Source: Codonopsis lanceolata
Lineage: Eukaryota > Streptophyta > Magnoliopsida > Asterales > Campanulaceae
Assembly (NCBI GenBank): GCA_013146195.2
Contig: CM028379.1
Span: forward strand, 163,028,437-163,092,436
DNA length: 64,000 nucleotides
Direction: 5' to 3'
In this document: piece after piece, positions 61,301 through 64,000 of the stretch
Numbering within the stretch: the first letter of the stretch is position 1
Layout of the letters: every line of letters begins with the position of its first letter
Translations under genes and position numbers: made by a program
The notes under the pieces: generated by a model
Seen by the model: only the letters and a program-made list of their open reading frames with translations
What the model was told of the DNA's origin: nothing
The model's database searches: none

Positions 61301-62028
61301 GCACGAGATTAGGTTAGTCAAATTTCTTTCAACAATTCCAACTTCTGGAAACAATTTCCATGCCTTTATTGGTATTTGCACTATTGTCTTTTGTGTTTGT
61401 TTTGCAGTACTTAATTAAAATAGGGTCAAGTGAATTTCGGTATTCAGATCTTGAGTTAGAAATAATGATAACCTTTTGGAAACAAAAGGATAGAGCAAAA
61501 GTTCATAGAGGGATGGACAGGGTACTAAATCATTTTGCTGGGTTGACATGATATGCCTCTATACAGCGTTACTGAAGAAAGAATATCAAAGCAATCAGAA
61601 GAAATAAGTAATGCAAAACAATTTTGAGTAAGTTTAGAATCAAGTAGGAAAATTAGATGTAAGGCCTAATTGTCCATAAACAACAATTCCCTCAGAACCA
61701 GCCTTCAAAAGCTTTTACCGCTGCCTTCCTACATCAAGATACTTCAACCTGGTAATTAAAAACTTGGTGCACGTTGAAGACATAAAAGCAGTAATAATAC
61801 AAATATCGGATCTAGAATAAAGAATTAGTTAATGGTGACTATTAACTAACAAAAACATAACATCATTGATATAAAATGGGACTCTGATTTGGATGTGAAC
61901 AGAGGCACAGACTTAAACTGTAATTTTCTTTTAGAAATCCTGCAAGTGTTAGAGAAATACCAAACCTTAATCTGAATAAGTTGTGCTTCCGTCGTTACAA
62001 CTCCAATGAGTTCACTTGAACAGCCTGG
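16648..62028 (-). CDS. Membralin-like ER membrane protein, 13 exons, N-terminal exon outside window
   Basis: Exons in transcript order: 62028-61966, 61053-60625, 60057-59976, 46107-46046, 45882-45788, 45576-45497, 35352-35269, 30398-30282, 29877-29792, 29642-29536, 28672-28581, 28497-28421, 17145-16648. They sum to 1,872 nt, in frame without stops (623 residues plus TGA). All 12 introns are GT-AG and all phases fit. Family hallmarks include PGCSSELIGVVTTEAQLIQI, WLEKRSKAFEPTYLYTMEK, HNIRTVNISISARHSCFGN, VSFTLRETQTRMLKFT and EFYDDQLLAFMVLILVWLC. Hydrophobic helices cluster at about residues 305-321, 352-376, 383-401, 415-433 and 437-454. Animal membralin (TMEM259) works with RNF185 in ER-associated degradation; that role is transferred by family only. 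Three introns exceed 10 kb because of transposons. The N-terminal exon(s) lie beyond 64000. Confidence 0.93.
17526..18817. mobile_element. hAT-type non-autonomous element, CATAGTTG family, long copy
   Basis: The ends are inverted (CATAGTTGTCCAAGGCG and, at the right end, GCGCCTTTGACAACTATG). The copy shares internal sequence with 24182-24908 (for example AACAAAACATGTTA and GCATAATACATGAAACTAAG). Its flanks AATTACAC and AGTTCCAC match at 6 of 8, so its target duplication has decayed. The right end is rich in GCG/CGCC. No transposase is present. Confidence 0.68.
18818..22069. other. Non-coding intron DNA, possibly remnant of a large non-coding retroelement
   Basis: No gene is visible over more than 3 kb of membralin intron 12. 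Sequence near 20440-20640 (a CT-rich tract, then GGAATCGCGACGGAGACC and a TTGGAAAGCTC segment) resembles the leader of LTR-type elements. Similar unclassified DNA continues at 24917-26150, ending TTTGGGTCGGGTCGTCACA. I found no matching LTR pair, so this is only a suspicion. Confidence 0.25.
22070..23960. repeat. Degenerate 37-bp minisatellite, split by a MULE
   Basis: Units begin GACTAAATATGTAG and continue with CTTATTATGTGAATGAGAATT. One unit plus the start of another lies at 22070-22117 and about three or four units at 23828-23960; looser copies trail to about 24140. The MULE at 22118-23827 interrupts the array. Confidence 0.8.
22118..23827. mobile_element. Mutator-like element (Pack-MULE candidate) with TIRs of about 150 bp and 9-bp duplication
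   Basis: The element starts GGGCTAACTTCACCATTGG and its other end is the inverted copy; similarity runs for about 150 bp (through TCCACTAGCAGTCC and GTTAGTTGAAGTGT). GACTAAATA flanks both sides (22109-22117 and 23828-23836), although that motif is also part of the local tandem repeat. The interior (about 22310-23690) is richer in GC than the surrounding intron, with open stretches on both strands (22990-23361 + and 23189-23665 -) and a GA run (about 23514-23541). It has no transposase, so it may carry captured gene pieces that I could not identify. Confidence 0.8.
24182..24908. mobile_element. hAT-type non-autonomous element, CATAGTTG family, short copy with perfect TSD
   Basis: ATTGGAAG is present at 24174-24181 and 24909-24916. 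The ends are inverted: CATAGTTGTCAAAG and CTTTGACAACTATG. The interior shares blocks with the 17526-18817 copy but is shorter and partly different (24360-24780), so one derives from the other by deletion or sequence replacement. The right end has the same GCG-rich character. Confidence 0.82.
24917..26462. other. No recognisable gene
   Basis: Non-coding intron DNA. The part up to about 26150 has the look of a decayed long-terminal-repeat or leader region. A short + frame at 26119-26481 is basic and low-complexity, with no domain. Confidence 0.35.
26463..26562 (-). mobile_element. SINE-like retroposon, longest of three related copies
   Basis: On the - strand the unit carries AAGGTCCTTGGTTCCAATCC, in which GGTTCCAATCC resembles a pol III B box, then CCCCATACCAAGTAGGGGTC and a tail TATATCAAAAAAAC. 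The 3' part recurs at 32191-32241 and 10617-10647. The 5' limit and A box are uncertain. Confidence 0.55.
27585..27800. repeat. RTE-LINE-like 3' fragment
   Basis: CTCGGGGTCGGCTACATGAA, next to CTTTATCCCCATAAC, is a widespread plant repeat motif that I associate with RTE-type LINE 3' ends. No coding part is visible, and the borders are approximate. The neighbouring 26563-27584 and 27801-28420 contain nothing I can name. Confidence 0.4.
28421..28497 (-). CDS. Membralin exon 12
   Basis: The acceptor TTTTTCCAG precedes completion of glycine and FSYLALSTTAAFMQHLILYF, ending WNRFE; the donor is GTGACA. The intron before it is only 83 bp; the one after it is 11,275 bp. Confidence 0.94.
28581..28672 (-). 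CDS. Membralin exon 11
   Basis: The acceptor GGCTTGCAG precedes completion of serine and VRTPISMKFFPRFFLLYF, then a helix ending FFSYTY; the donor is GTTTGT. The acceptor is duplicated 114 bp upstream in the intron. Confidence 0.93.
28667..28900. repeat. 114-bp tandem duplication containing the exon 11 splice acceptor
   Basis: Two near-identical units begin at GGACACTGCAAGCCAAT (about 28669 and 28783), and a third partial start lies at 28897. The - strand acceptor GCTTGCAG|TGTCC is therefore present at the true exon start (28672) and again 114 bp upstream (28786). Confidence 0.93.
29284..29500. repeat. Imperfect tandem duplication in membralin intron 10
   Basis: The segment ATGAATCCTGATAGGGTAGG through GGTTGAGCCACATACAC occurs at about 29284-29385 and again at about 29406-29500, about 122 bp apart. 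A GGGTA run varies in number between the units. Confidence 0.85.
29494..29535. repeat. GT/GA microsatellite abutting a 5' splice site
   Basis: On the - strand, GTCTCTCTCTCTCTCACAC and further CA repeats begin exactly at the first intron base after exon 10. Confidence 0.9.
29536..29642 (-). CDS. Membralin exon 10
   Basis: The acceptor ATCAAGCAG precedes IMIGILFFLFEFYDDQLLAF; the exon ends WLCELFTLI plus two bases of serine. The donor GTCTCT merges directly into a (CT)n(CA)n microsatellite. Confidence 0.94.
29792..29877 (-). CDS. Membralin exon 9
   Basis: The acceptor ACTTCTCCAG precedes VQLQHHARHRLPTFQLIF and the exon ends ESLVFVP before the donor GTGAGC. Confidence 0.94.
30282..30398 (-). 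CDS. Membralin exon 8
   Basis: The acceptor ATTGTAG precedes DYFATKCGVLMMSLFVFF (first residue split across the junction), ending TQTRMLKFT before the donor GTTTGT. It contains the first clear membrane helix of the C-terminal half. Confidence 0.94.
30694..30922. mobile_element. Stowaway-type MITE
   Basis: The ends read CTCCCTTCGTTCTAGGCAAA and its inverted match (TTTGGGTGGAACAAAGGGAG), flanked by TA on both sides (30692-30693 and 30923-30924). The unit is 229 bp. This is the CTCCCTCCGTCC-type terminus of plant Tc1/mariner MITEs. Confidence 0.85.
31225..31441. mobile_element. Second, decayed Stowaway-type MITE
   Basis: The right end, GACACTTATTTATGAACGGA then GGGAG and TA, pairs with the left end CACCATTTCTAAATAAGTGTC. 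The left terminus has diverged. Confidence 0.65.
31458..33092. mobile_element. Mutator-like element with TIRs of more than 200 bp
   Basis: Left GTTTAATATATAATTTGGTC and the inverted right end match through GGCACCATTTATTGATTTG, CCTTGAACTCGATT, AGTCCCTCATGTGACG and AAGCTGAGTTGGATT. The flanks TTTTAAAAG and TTTTGAAAA match at 7 of 9. The interior is dominated by TG-rich degenerate repeats (about 32300-32850) and a CT/GA-rich leader (about 31770-31830). No transposase was seen. A SINE-like piece is nested at 32191-32241. Confidence 0.75.
32191..32241 (-). mobile_element. Truncated SINE-like insertion with perfect 11-bp target duplication
   Basis: CCAAGAAGGAT lies at 32180-32190 and 32242-32252. 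The 51-bp insert on the - strand reads TTCCAATCCCC through GGGGTCACAATTACC to an A run, the same 3' end as the copy at 26463. It is nested inside the 31458-33092 MULE. Confidence 0.8.
33230..33570 (+). mobile_element. Ancient LINE reverse-transcriptase relic 1
   Basis: CAATTTGCTGATGATG encodes QFADDVILFV, a reverse-transcriptase catalytic motif, followed by scrambled remains of the palm (an LGHSG-like stretch, a FPLGREYKS-like stretch). Many frame changes. It aligns over about 300 bp with relic 2. Confidence 0.6.
34136..35150 (+). mobile_element. Ancient LINE reverse-transcriptase relic 2
   Basis: The start aligns with relic 1 (shared GAAGTTTCTA, GTGAACTTGGACATTCAGG, CTTGGCCATTGTCT). It then continues with FFSLGERVSLIRTCVPSIL, matching the 'SKGGRLTLIKS' region of LINE ORF2, and FPWEDRWVVEAPSGISFPRL, matching the FWEDRW region. 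Stops and frameshifts are frequent. It belongs to a LINE lineage different from copies A-I. Confidence 0.6.
35269..35352 (-). CDS. Membralin exon 7
   Basis: The acceptor CTGATGCAG precedes a glycine completion and YLYNYQTKEFYNLTYAHEQP, ending EGSARFG before the donor GTTTGC. The preceding intron is 10,144 bp and contains LINEs D and E. Confidence 0.92.
35660..38803 (+). mobile_element. LINE D, 5'-truncated L1-type copy in membralin intron 6
   Basis: The copy starts at the end of the endonuclease (CSRIDRFLVSSDW) and runs through RT and zinc domain to a 3' UTR ending TTCTTTACTTAAAAAAAAA. It is in the opposite orientation to membralin. It meets LINE E tail to tail. Confidence 0.88.
35690..38716 (+). 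pseudogene. LINE D ORF2 remnant (EN end, RT, RVT zinc)
   Basis: In order: LPRVASDHVPNLLESGG; linker to about 36150; GDKAPGPDGFSLAFF (about 36450) followed by a stop; KVIGRVVSDSQHAFVGKRQI; KLDIEKAYDHVEWKF; GIQQGDPLSSFLF; FADDTLVFC (about 37150); LAGWKRQLLSKGGQLTLIKS; the FWKDTWCG region; zinc motif NRCYMC and MNHLLLHC. Stops at about 36147 and 36487 and frameshifts near 36640, 37110, 37400, 37720 and 38280 show it is inactive. Confidence 0.87.
38862..39656 (-). pseudogene. LINE E ORF2 C-terminal RVT zinc domain, open for 264 residues
   Basis: A long uninterrupted frame from FNLASEKDCLVNSILNIEEG through FAWEAVSEAILTGDNLQRR, NWCFMCNECEESVNHLLLHC and WWIIWMERNRRVFEDEERT to TAG. Cysteine and histidine ligands of the zinc-binding module are all present. 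Its integrity compared with the other copies suggests LINE E is the youngest in the window. Confidence 0.9.
39743..41312 (-). pseudogene. LINE E ORF2 reverse-transcriptase domain
   Basis: Blocks: 41312-40869 with LRGDKAPGPDGFSMAFFQHC and TLIPKKKGAKDLSNFRPISL; 40869-40630 with QHAFVEARLKRKDPG and KIDIVKAYDHVNWDFLLYL (short deletion in the DASLIANE region); 40514-39984 with SHILFADDTLVFCGAN (catalytic DD), GLRINIAKSEI and LSLANFFGCKVGSLPTVYLG; 40114-39743 through the connection. Frame breaks near 40870, 40620 and 40530. Confidence 0.87.
41369..41491. repeat. 62-bp tandem duplication in LINE E
   Basis: TCTATGAAAGAATCTAGTA begins at 41369 and again at 41431; both units continue through CCCCTTCTTTGAGCCATTGA. 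It breaks the LINE linker frame. Confidence 0.9.
41549..41713. repeat. 89-bp tandem duplication in LINE E
   Basis: TCAAGGAATTAATCCTTA starts at 41549 and again near 41638; both units run through CAGCTTACCAAAAAC and CAAGTCCTCTTTGAGCAATT. It differs from the neighbouring 62-bp event, so two separate duplications hit the same linker. Confidence 0.9.
41691..42538 (-). pseudogene. LINE E ORF2 endonuclease domain
   Basis: Starts near 42513 with LRILSRNVRGINDVDKRGII, the N-terminal endonuclease motif (the usual W before NVRG is R here). VCLVETKID gives the catalytic-glutamate strand. The second block (42248-41691) has WCIGGDFNVVRFPHERFG, a GDFN motif of the exonuclease-endonuclease-phosphatase fold, then LALSGGDFTWFRDGN and a degraded SRIDMFLVSGDW. 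A frame break lies near 42260-42290. Confidence 0.85.
42486..44612 (-). pseudogene. LINE E ORF1 (DUF4283-like), frameshifted
   Basis: N-terminal part 44612-44319 with FWRKIQAKWRKVVVAKDS and RWGMLCIPEGAGWG; then EAADIPPWPVMSLKIKSFS; then the DUF4283-like core (about 44130-43783) with ILFEFPSIEEASCILKEKKW, GSHPREVWIRALGLPLHLWD and IGRKCGGFLRVDEDTE; then a basic, low-complexity C-terminal part (43723-43154), and an acidic tail (43010-42486). Each block is in a different frame from its neighbour, so the protein is broken in at least four places. The expected role is RNA-binding chaperone. Confidence 0.82.
45013..45496. other. Remainder of membralin intron 6, no gene
   Basis: T- and A-runs at 45013-45061 next to the LINE E 5' end, then unremarkable intron DNA leading to the exon 6 donor. 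Confidence 0.6.
45497..45576 (-). CDS. Membralin exon 6
   Basis: The acceptor CTTGTCCAG precedes completion of arginine, then WQQLLINRLVGYDTILMNSL and LNSPGQ; the donor is GTATTC. Confidence 0.92.
45788..45882 (-). CDS. Membralin exon 5
   Basis: The acceptor GGCCTAG precedes GYFLLPDGAKYQHNIR, and the exon ends HSCFGN plus two bases of arginine before GTCTTT. It carries the conserved NISISARHSCFGN segment. Confidence 0.92.
46046..46107 (-). CDS. Membralin exon 4
   Basis: The acceptor GATTTCAG precedes completion of a valine codon and QWLEKRSKAFEPTYLYTMEK; the donor is GTAAGG. The preceding intron is 13,868 bp and holds LINEs F, G and H. Confidence 0.93.
46108..48421. other. Membralin intron 3, downstream part: no gene recognised
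   Basis: Contains a C run (about 46827-46836), a GA run (about 46881-46896), and a 75-bp imperfect tandem duplication at 47437-47575 starting TGCTTGTGTGCTAAACAGC. The stretch 47820-48240 is GC-richer, with a short - strand frame of unknown nature (48141-47953). Confidence 0.5.
48422..49345 (-). mobile_element. LINE F, 5'-truncated L1-type copy with TA-repeat tail
   Basis: On the - strand this encodes the FWKDxWCG-like end (decayed, about 49330), WIPLFRRNMQDWEVD, FSVKSLYQILVT, a zinc block NWCFMCKRDGESVNHLLIHC and CWSIWKERNLRAFGNEERS. The 3' end carries a (TA)n run (about 48437-48464) between the UTR and CTTATCGAAAAAAA. Frameshifts at about 48960, 48900 and 48720. Confidence 0.85.
49371..49811 (+). 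CDS. Hypothetical 146-residue open frame, unknown
   Basis: An uninterrupted frame begins next to LINE F. It is basic and glycine-rich (KALKVGNEVVHGLKRIG, IAWAFAHKEGLAIRKALDEF, GWWKKGTGRLVRARCGMQMG) and matches no family I recognise. It stops just before an LTR-like sequence, so it may be the end of a retroelement coding region rather than a host gene. The length may be due to chance in GC-richer DNA. Confidence 0.25.
   Translation: MGIGEQQNMYDLALIKGTTDSKALKVGNEVVHGLKRIGSTNYMERGKQGIIKAGFMIKVATMFLSNISSRVWKIAWAFAHKEGLAIRKALDEFGLHGKNHIGDTARGCMRLNQAGWWKKGTGRLVRARCGMQMGGIVGTWKGGRPP
49812..51204 (+). other. LTR-like / transposon leader sequence
   Basis: The segment 49812-50300 resembles an LTR of plant retroelements: TA-rich repeats of TAGGA/TTTAGG motifs, AATTCATGAATAAAATC (a polyadenylation-like signal near 50030), then a GAGCGTG leader with repeated AAGGCGAGTGAAACC / GTGAGTGAAGCTTG phrases. 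No second LTR was found. From about 50640 it grades into the hAT leader, with a GACGAAGAC run (about 50757-50785) and two copies of TCACTTTCACACTTTCTG (about 50957 and 51085), plus a G run near 51011. Confidence 0.4.
51205..51691 (+). pseudogene. hAT transposase N-terminus with BED zinc finger, truncated
   Basis: From ATG at 51205: KDPAWKYLTLDD, TCIFCGQR, a stop at 51329, then SGGVFRAKQHIVGG and RNVKACKKVPAEVVDEI. This CxxC...H order with the preceding tryptophan is the BED finger found at the start of plant hAT transposases. An acidic spacer follows (ESDNDAEIDGESQEI), and the frame then runs directly into LINE G. The catalytic hAT domain is absent. Confidence 0.85.
51692..53243 (+). mobile_element. 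LINE G, L1-type, truncated at both ends
   Basis: Begins RMTSVHKMENQI (the usual F-F-H-R-M-A-S-A-H-K region before RT) joined to the hAT fragment, and ends near LEALWRR where LINE H's T-run begins. In between: EMERFYTDLYSEEEGWRPEM, GDKAPGRDGFTLAFFQKC, LIPKKGRREELKDFRPISL, KLDIEKAYDHVNWEF, GFRQGDPLSPLLF, SHLLFADDTLVFCEVN (catalytic site, about 52630-52670), LAGWRRQLLSKGGRLTLMRS and KYHLVNWDMVC. Frame changes near 51740, 51900, 52300 and 52550. Confidence 0.88.
53516..56985 (-). pseudogene. LINE H ORF2 remnant (EN, RT, RVT zinc)
   Basis: Endonuclease: decayed start near 56985, FKWAELTSVRLKWNHPWCVG then GDFNVVRFPQERG (about 56560), GNTFTWFRGGSNRQCS. Linker: MWLKAPGFKDRVRIKWDSY. RT: FLEQTFNEEEVVEALGSLKG, DKTPGPDGFTLEFF, SDMEKAYDHVRWEFLIYLLD, GLRQGDPLSPFLF, SHLLFADDTLVCYYAE, SKCGILTLIKSTLSNLP. 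Zinc domain (54034-53516): FFVWETVLGVILTGENLRSR, NRCYMCKSEEDVSHLLLHC. Frames break at about 56470, 56230, 55395, 55220, 54460, 54330 and 54100; a stretch near 55250-55390 is intact only in pieces. Confidence 0.85.
55832..55951. mobile_element. 120-bp hAT MITE, almost a pure inverted repeat, perfect 8-bp TSD
   Basis: GGCTGGAG lies at 55824-55831 and 55952-55959. The ends are TAAGGGTGGCAAAATGGG and, inverted, TAGGGGTTGCAAAATGGG, the 'TAGGGGTG' type of hAT terminus. Inside, two 45-bp arms starting GCAAAATGGGTGTTATGGAT are exact reverse complements, separated by about 14 bp (GGTGTTATGGATCA). Confidence 0.92.
57160..57996 (-). pseudogene. LINE H ORF1 C-terminal part
   Basis: Two frames on the - strand: 57996-57751 (PMKGIWVARNNREEYEKEHT, comparable with the PIWVWAPK stretch of LINE E ORF1) and 57576-57160 (acidic, QTSPHDDNTRSSGTDGVETE, ending NKKMSVWVSKKAKGVVEL). 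The DUF4283 core is missing, so the copy is truncated here. Confidence 0.6.
58091..59378. other. Membralin intron 3, upstream part: no gene
   Basis: A CA run (about 58186-58202), a long (TC)n run (about 58302-58342), and at about 58411-58440 an isolated LINE tail on the - strand (CTTTCTTTACTTATCAAAAA), a minimal 5'-truncated insertion. The rest is AT-rich. Confidence 0.6.
59379..59590. repeat. 212-bp foldback MITE-like element
   Basis: About 48-bp inverted ends: ATGATATTACAAGC...AGCTTTAGTGTTAG at the left and its reverse complement at the right (CTAACACTAAAGCTTG...GTAGTATCAT). No clear target duplication. It lies about 390 bp from the membralin exon 3 donor. Confidence 0.75.
59976..60057 (-). 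CDS. Membralin exon 3
   Basis: The acceptor AAGTGCAG precedes DIAGIHLNLDIPKWMHILHL and the exon ends DRLNSFA plus one base before the donor GTACAA. It was too short to stand out as an open frame and was found by splice-phase continuity. Confidence 0.9.
60625..61053 (-). CDS. Membralin exon 2
   Basis: The acceptor GGTGGTAG precedes ITSAGLWSQNDSQYVG; the exon ends ILRSLW before the donor GTGAGT. Its 143 codons are acidic and charged in the first half and include SAKESFKAALVRIGRKWH. This is the poorly conserved, probably lumenal linker of the family. Confidence 0.92.
61966..62028 (-). CDS. Membralin exon 1 of those visible
   Basis: The acceptor TCTCTTGCAG precedes PGCSSELIGVVTTEAQLIQI plus K (21 codons); the donor is GTTTGG. 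It opens in phase 0, so an upstream coding exon must exist. Confidence 0.9.
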
Positions 62029-62394
62029 CTGCAAGAGAGAAAAACAACCAAATTCTGGTTAATAGGTTCACTTCAGAATAAAGTAAATCAAGATACAAAG
62101 AGACTAAAGACAGCAAAATTTAAGGCTTTTTTTCAATAGAAGAAAAAGTTTATTTACTAATAAAAGAGAAAGATTACAAAAAAGACGAAGTTCACCTAAA
62201 ATGAAAAGGAAAAACAAACATAGCAACCAAAAAAGAAAAAGAGCAAAAAGAAAAAAGTTAAAATAATAATAATAAAGAACGGCTGCCCAGTTTCGTACCA
62301 TGCATGTTGCCATATGATGGTACAAAAAATGATTTTTCAGGATATTTTCTAATATCGACGTTAAAGTAAAACATAAAAGCAGCTAAAATTTTAT

Positions 62395-62870
62395 TATTTC
62401 TTTTTCTGAAAGAGAAAAGATATCCATTAATAACTCATAAGAAACATACAAAAAATGGACGAGCAGTCCATTGAATAAAAGACAAAAACAAAAGGCCAAG
62501 CTAAAAAACCAAAGCCGTCAAATCTAAAAAAAATCGACCCCTTGAAAGGCTCCCTCAAGTCAAACCTGAGAGAGAAGTCGTATAAATTACTCTTTCCAAG
62601 ATTCCACAAAAACTATTTATATTTGAAAATTCTGATATTTCTCTCGGTCCACAAACACTAAAGCACCAGACCTCAGCACATTTCCATACCAGGCTTGCGT
62701 CCTTTTCCCTGCCAAAACCTCTAAACTGCATCCGAAGAAACGCAGAAATAGAACCTGGGCTCACCCATGCTTCCACCAACACCCAAATCGATACTTCCAA
62801 AGTAGAGGGGCACACCCACAAAGAAGGAATAGAGGATCATGAGATCCAGGGAAACCTTTTTTTTTTGTTC
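62395..62870 (-). mobile_element. LINE 3' fragment of a second L1 lineage
   Basis: On the - strand, in shifting frames: ILYSFFVGVPLYFGSIDLG, WVSPGSISAFLRMQFRGFGR then KDASLVWKCAEVWCF and SLRFDLREPFKGS, a pattern like the end of the RVT zinc domain in another plant LINE group. The low-coordinate end has a T-rich tail (about 62390-62410). The adjacent 62105-62330 is A-rich and may be another element's tail. Confidence 0.5.
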
Positions 62871-63059
62871 TTTTTTTGTGATATGTAAGATACAAGGCAC
62901 TCTTACAGACATCACACTGATCCGGAGAAATCTTCTTATAGGGTCTATACATTTGCAACACAACATAGGTACTCAGCTTATTGAGAACCAGAGTCCAAGT
63001 GAATGCTCTAATATTGAAAGGAACTTTAGCTTTCTAAATGACTGAAGAAAGATCAATGG

Positions 63060-64000
63060 GGGGAAAATTTTGAAGAGGAAATATATGCGACATCAACAAC
63101 AACAAAAGAATGGATCGAGTCATTTTTCAAGCTGGCAGGAAAACATTGGACGTGAACAGAAGATGGCATCCAGGGTTCGATGATTTCAAATGAGTAGAAA
63201 GGAGCAAAGGAAGAGTTAACGAGGCAGTCCTCTCATTTCGAGAGATGCTGTGTGTATGTGAACGGATGAAGAAGGCGTAAAGCATTACTGATGGTTTTTT
63301 GGAAGAAAAGAAAGGAAAAATGGAGAGAAGTTACAGTGGCAAAGGAAGTTAACAGATCAGGATGGTTCATCTGCTTAGAAGTCCGAAAGGTGGGTAGACC
63401 GGAGACGTTATTTTTAGGAGAGGTAGAGTGTTATGGTTGGGTCGATGTAGCGGAGAAACTGAGAAGATTTGTTCTGGGAGGCAAGGATGAAGCTAGTGGC
63501 CAGAAGAAATTGTTCGTAGAGGCTGTGAGGGCTCAATCATGGCCTGAATTTTTGTTGAGAGCCAAGCCCCCCCCCCCCGCCAAAAGGGTTGCGTAGCTGA
63601 TTTTATAGTGGAGGAGAAGTCCTGTGAGGAGAAACTTAACTATCTGGGTAGGTGTCTAGTTGGAAGAGTGGATGAAGTAGACTGCCCAATTCCCTCAAGG
63701 TCTGAATTACAGTGTTGGGTCAACAGAAAATGGAAGACAGTTTGCGGAGTTTGGGTGGTGGATATAAGAGGCATGTTTTTCCTATTCGAAATTTCCATCT
63801 AAGGAGGAGGCCAATAGGGTTTTGCTCATGATGAATTGGGTATTTAACCACAATTATCCGCTGCTGGATAACTGGAACCCAGTAAGTTGCTGTCGTATTA
63901 GGGCTTTGGGTTTAGCGTTACACCTTTGGGGAAGGTCTAATTCAGAGAATTGGAGATCTATGTTGGGGCTTCATGACTATAGATGAAGCGACCTAGGAGT
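63060..64000 (+). mobile_element. LINE I, 5' part with ORF1, continuing beyond the window
   Basis: Frames in order: RVIFQAGRKTLDVNRRWHPG (decayed) and VLSFREMLCVCERMKKA (63220-63280), KKRKEKWREVTVAKEVNRSG (63300-63360), a C run near 63569, CEEKLNYLGRCLVGRVDEVD (63620-63680), then FLFEIS shifting into EEANRVLLMMNWVFNHNYPL and GLALHLWG. This is the same ORF1 type as LINEs A and E, frameshifted. The last base of the window is inside the element. Confidence 0.8.

Noticed and set aside
62105..62330. A-rich stretch as a further LINE insertion
   Set aside because: It has A-rich tail-like sequence but no coding remnant and no target duplication.

Overview
This is nuclear DNA of a flowering plant, most likely a eudicot; I cannot name the species. 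Evidence: two spliced genes with GT-AG introns and plant-type protein sequences, plant L1-type LINEs (ORF1 with a DUF4283-like region; ORF2 with endonuclease, reverse transcriptase and a C-terminal RVT zinc domain), a Helitron, hAT elements, Mutator-like elements and Stowaway MITEs.

Two host genes are recognisable. (1) The last three exons of an SFT2/Got1-type vesicle-transport membrane protein lie on the + strand at 13959-14788; its 5' exons were not found. (2) A plant membralin-like ER membrane protein lies on the - strand. Thirteen exons can be placed from 62028 down to the stop codon at 16648. Together they give 1,872 nt of uninterrupted frame (623 residues plus stop) spread over 45.4 kb; the exon(s) for the extreme N terminus lie beyond 64000. 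The two genes converge tail to tail, 1.86 kb apart.

Most other sequence is transposon-derived, and much of it lies inside membralin introns. Layout: 0.2-9 kb, LINE A (+), carrying a nested 869-bp hAT element and a nested 1.44-kb Helitron, followed by a 5'-truncated LINE B; 10.7-12.6 kb, a MULE with a LINE fragment inside one terminal repeat; 14-16.6 kb, SFT2 end and a small retroposon; 17.1-28.4 kb, a membralin intron with two copies of one hAT family, a MULE and long non-coding repeat-like DNA; 28.4-30.4 kb, a cluster of five exons; 30.4-35.3 kb, an intron with Stowaway MITEs, a MULE and LINE relics; 35.4-45.5 kb, an intron holding LINEs D (+) and E (-) tail to tail; 45.5-46.1 kb, three exons; 46.1-60.0 kb, a 13.9-kb intron with LINEs F (-), G (+) and H (-), a BED-finger hAT transposase fragment and a 120-bp hAT MITE; 60.0-62.0 kb, three exons; 62.4-64.0 kb, LINE pieces.

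No prokaryotic features, rRNA, tRNA or CRISPR arrays were seen. The most striking points are the intact splice structure of membralin despite very large introns, the precise nested insertions (Helitron and hAT in one LINE), a LINE with two reverse-transcriptase cores, a duplicated splice acceptor, and a small inverted LINE segment carrying a MITE.
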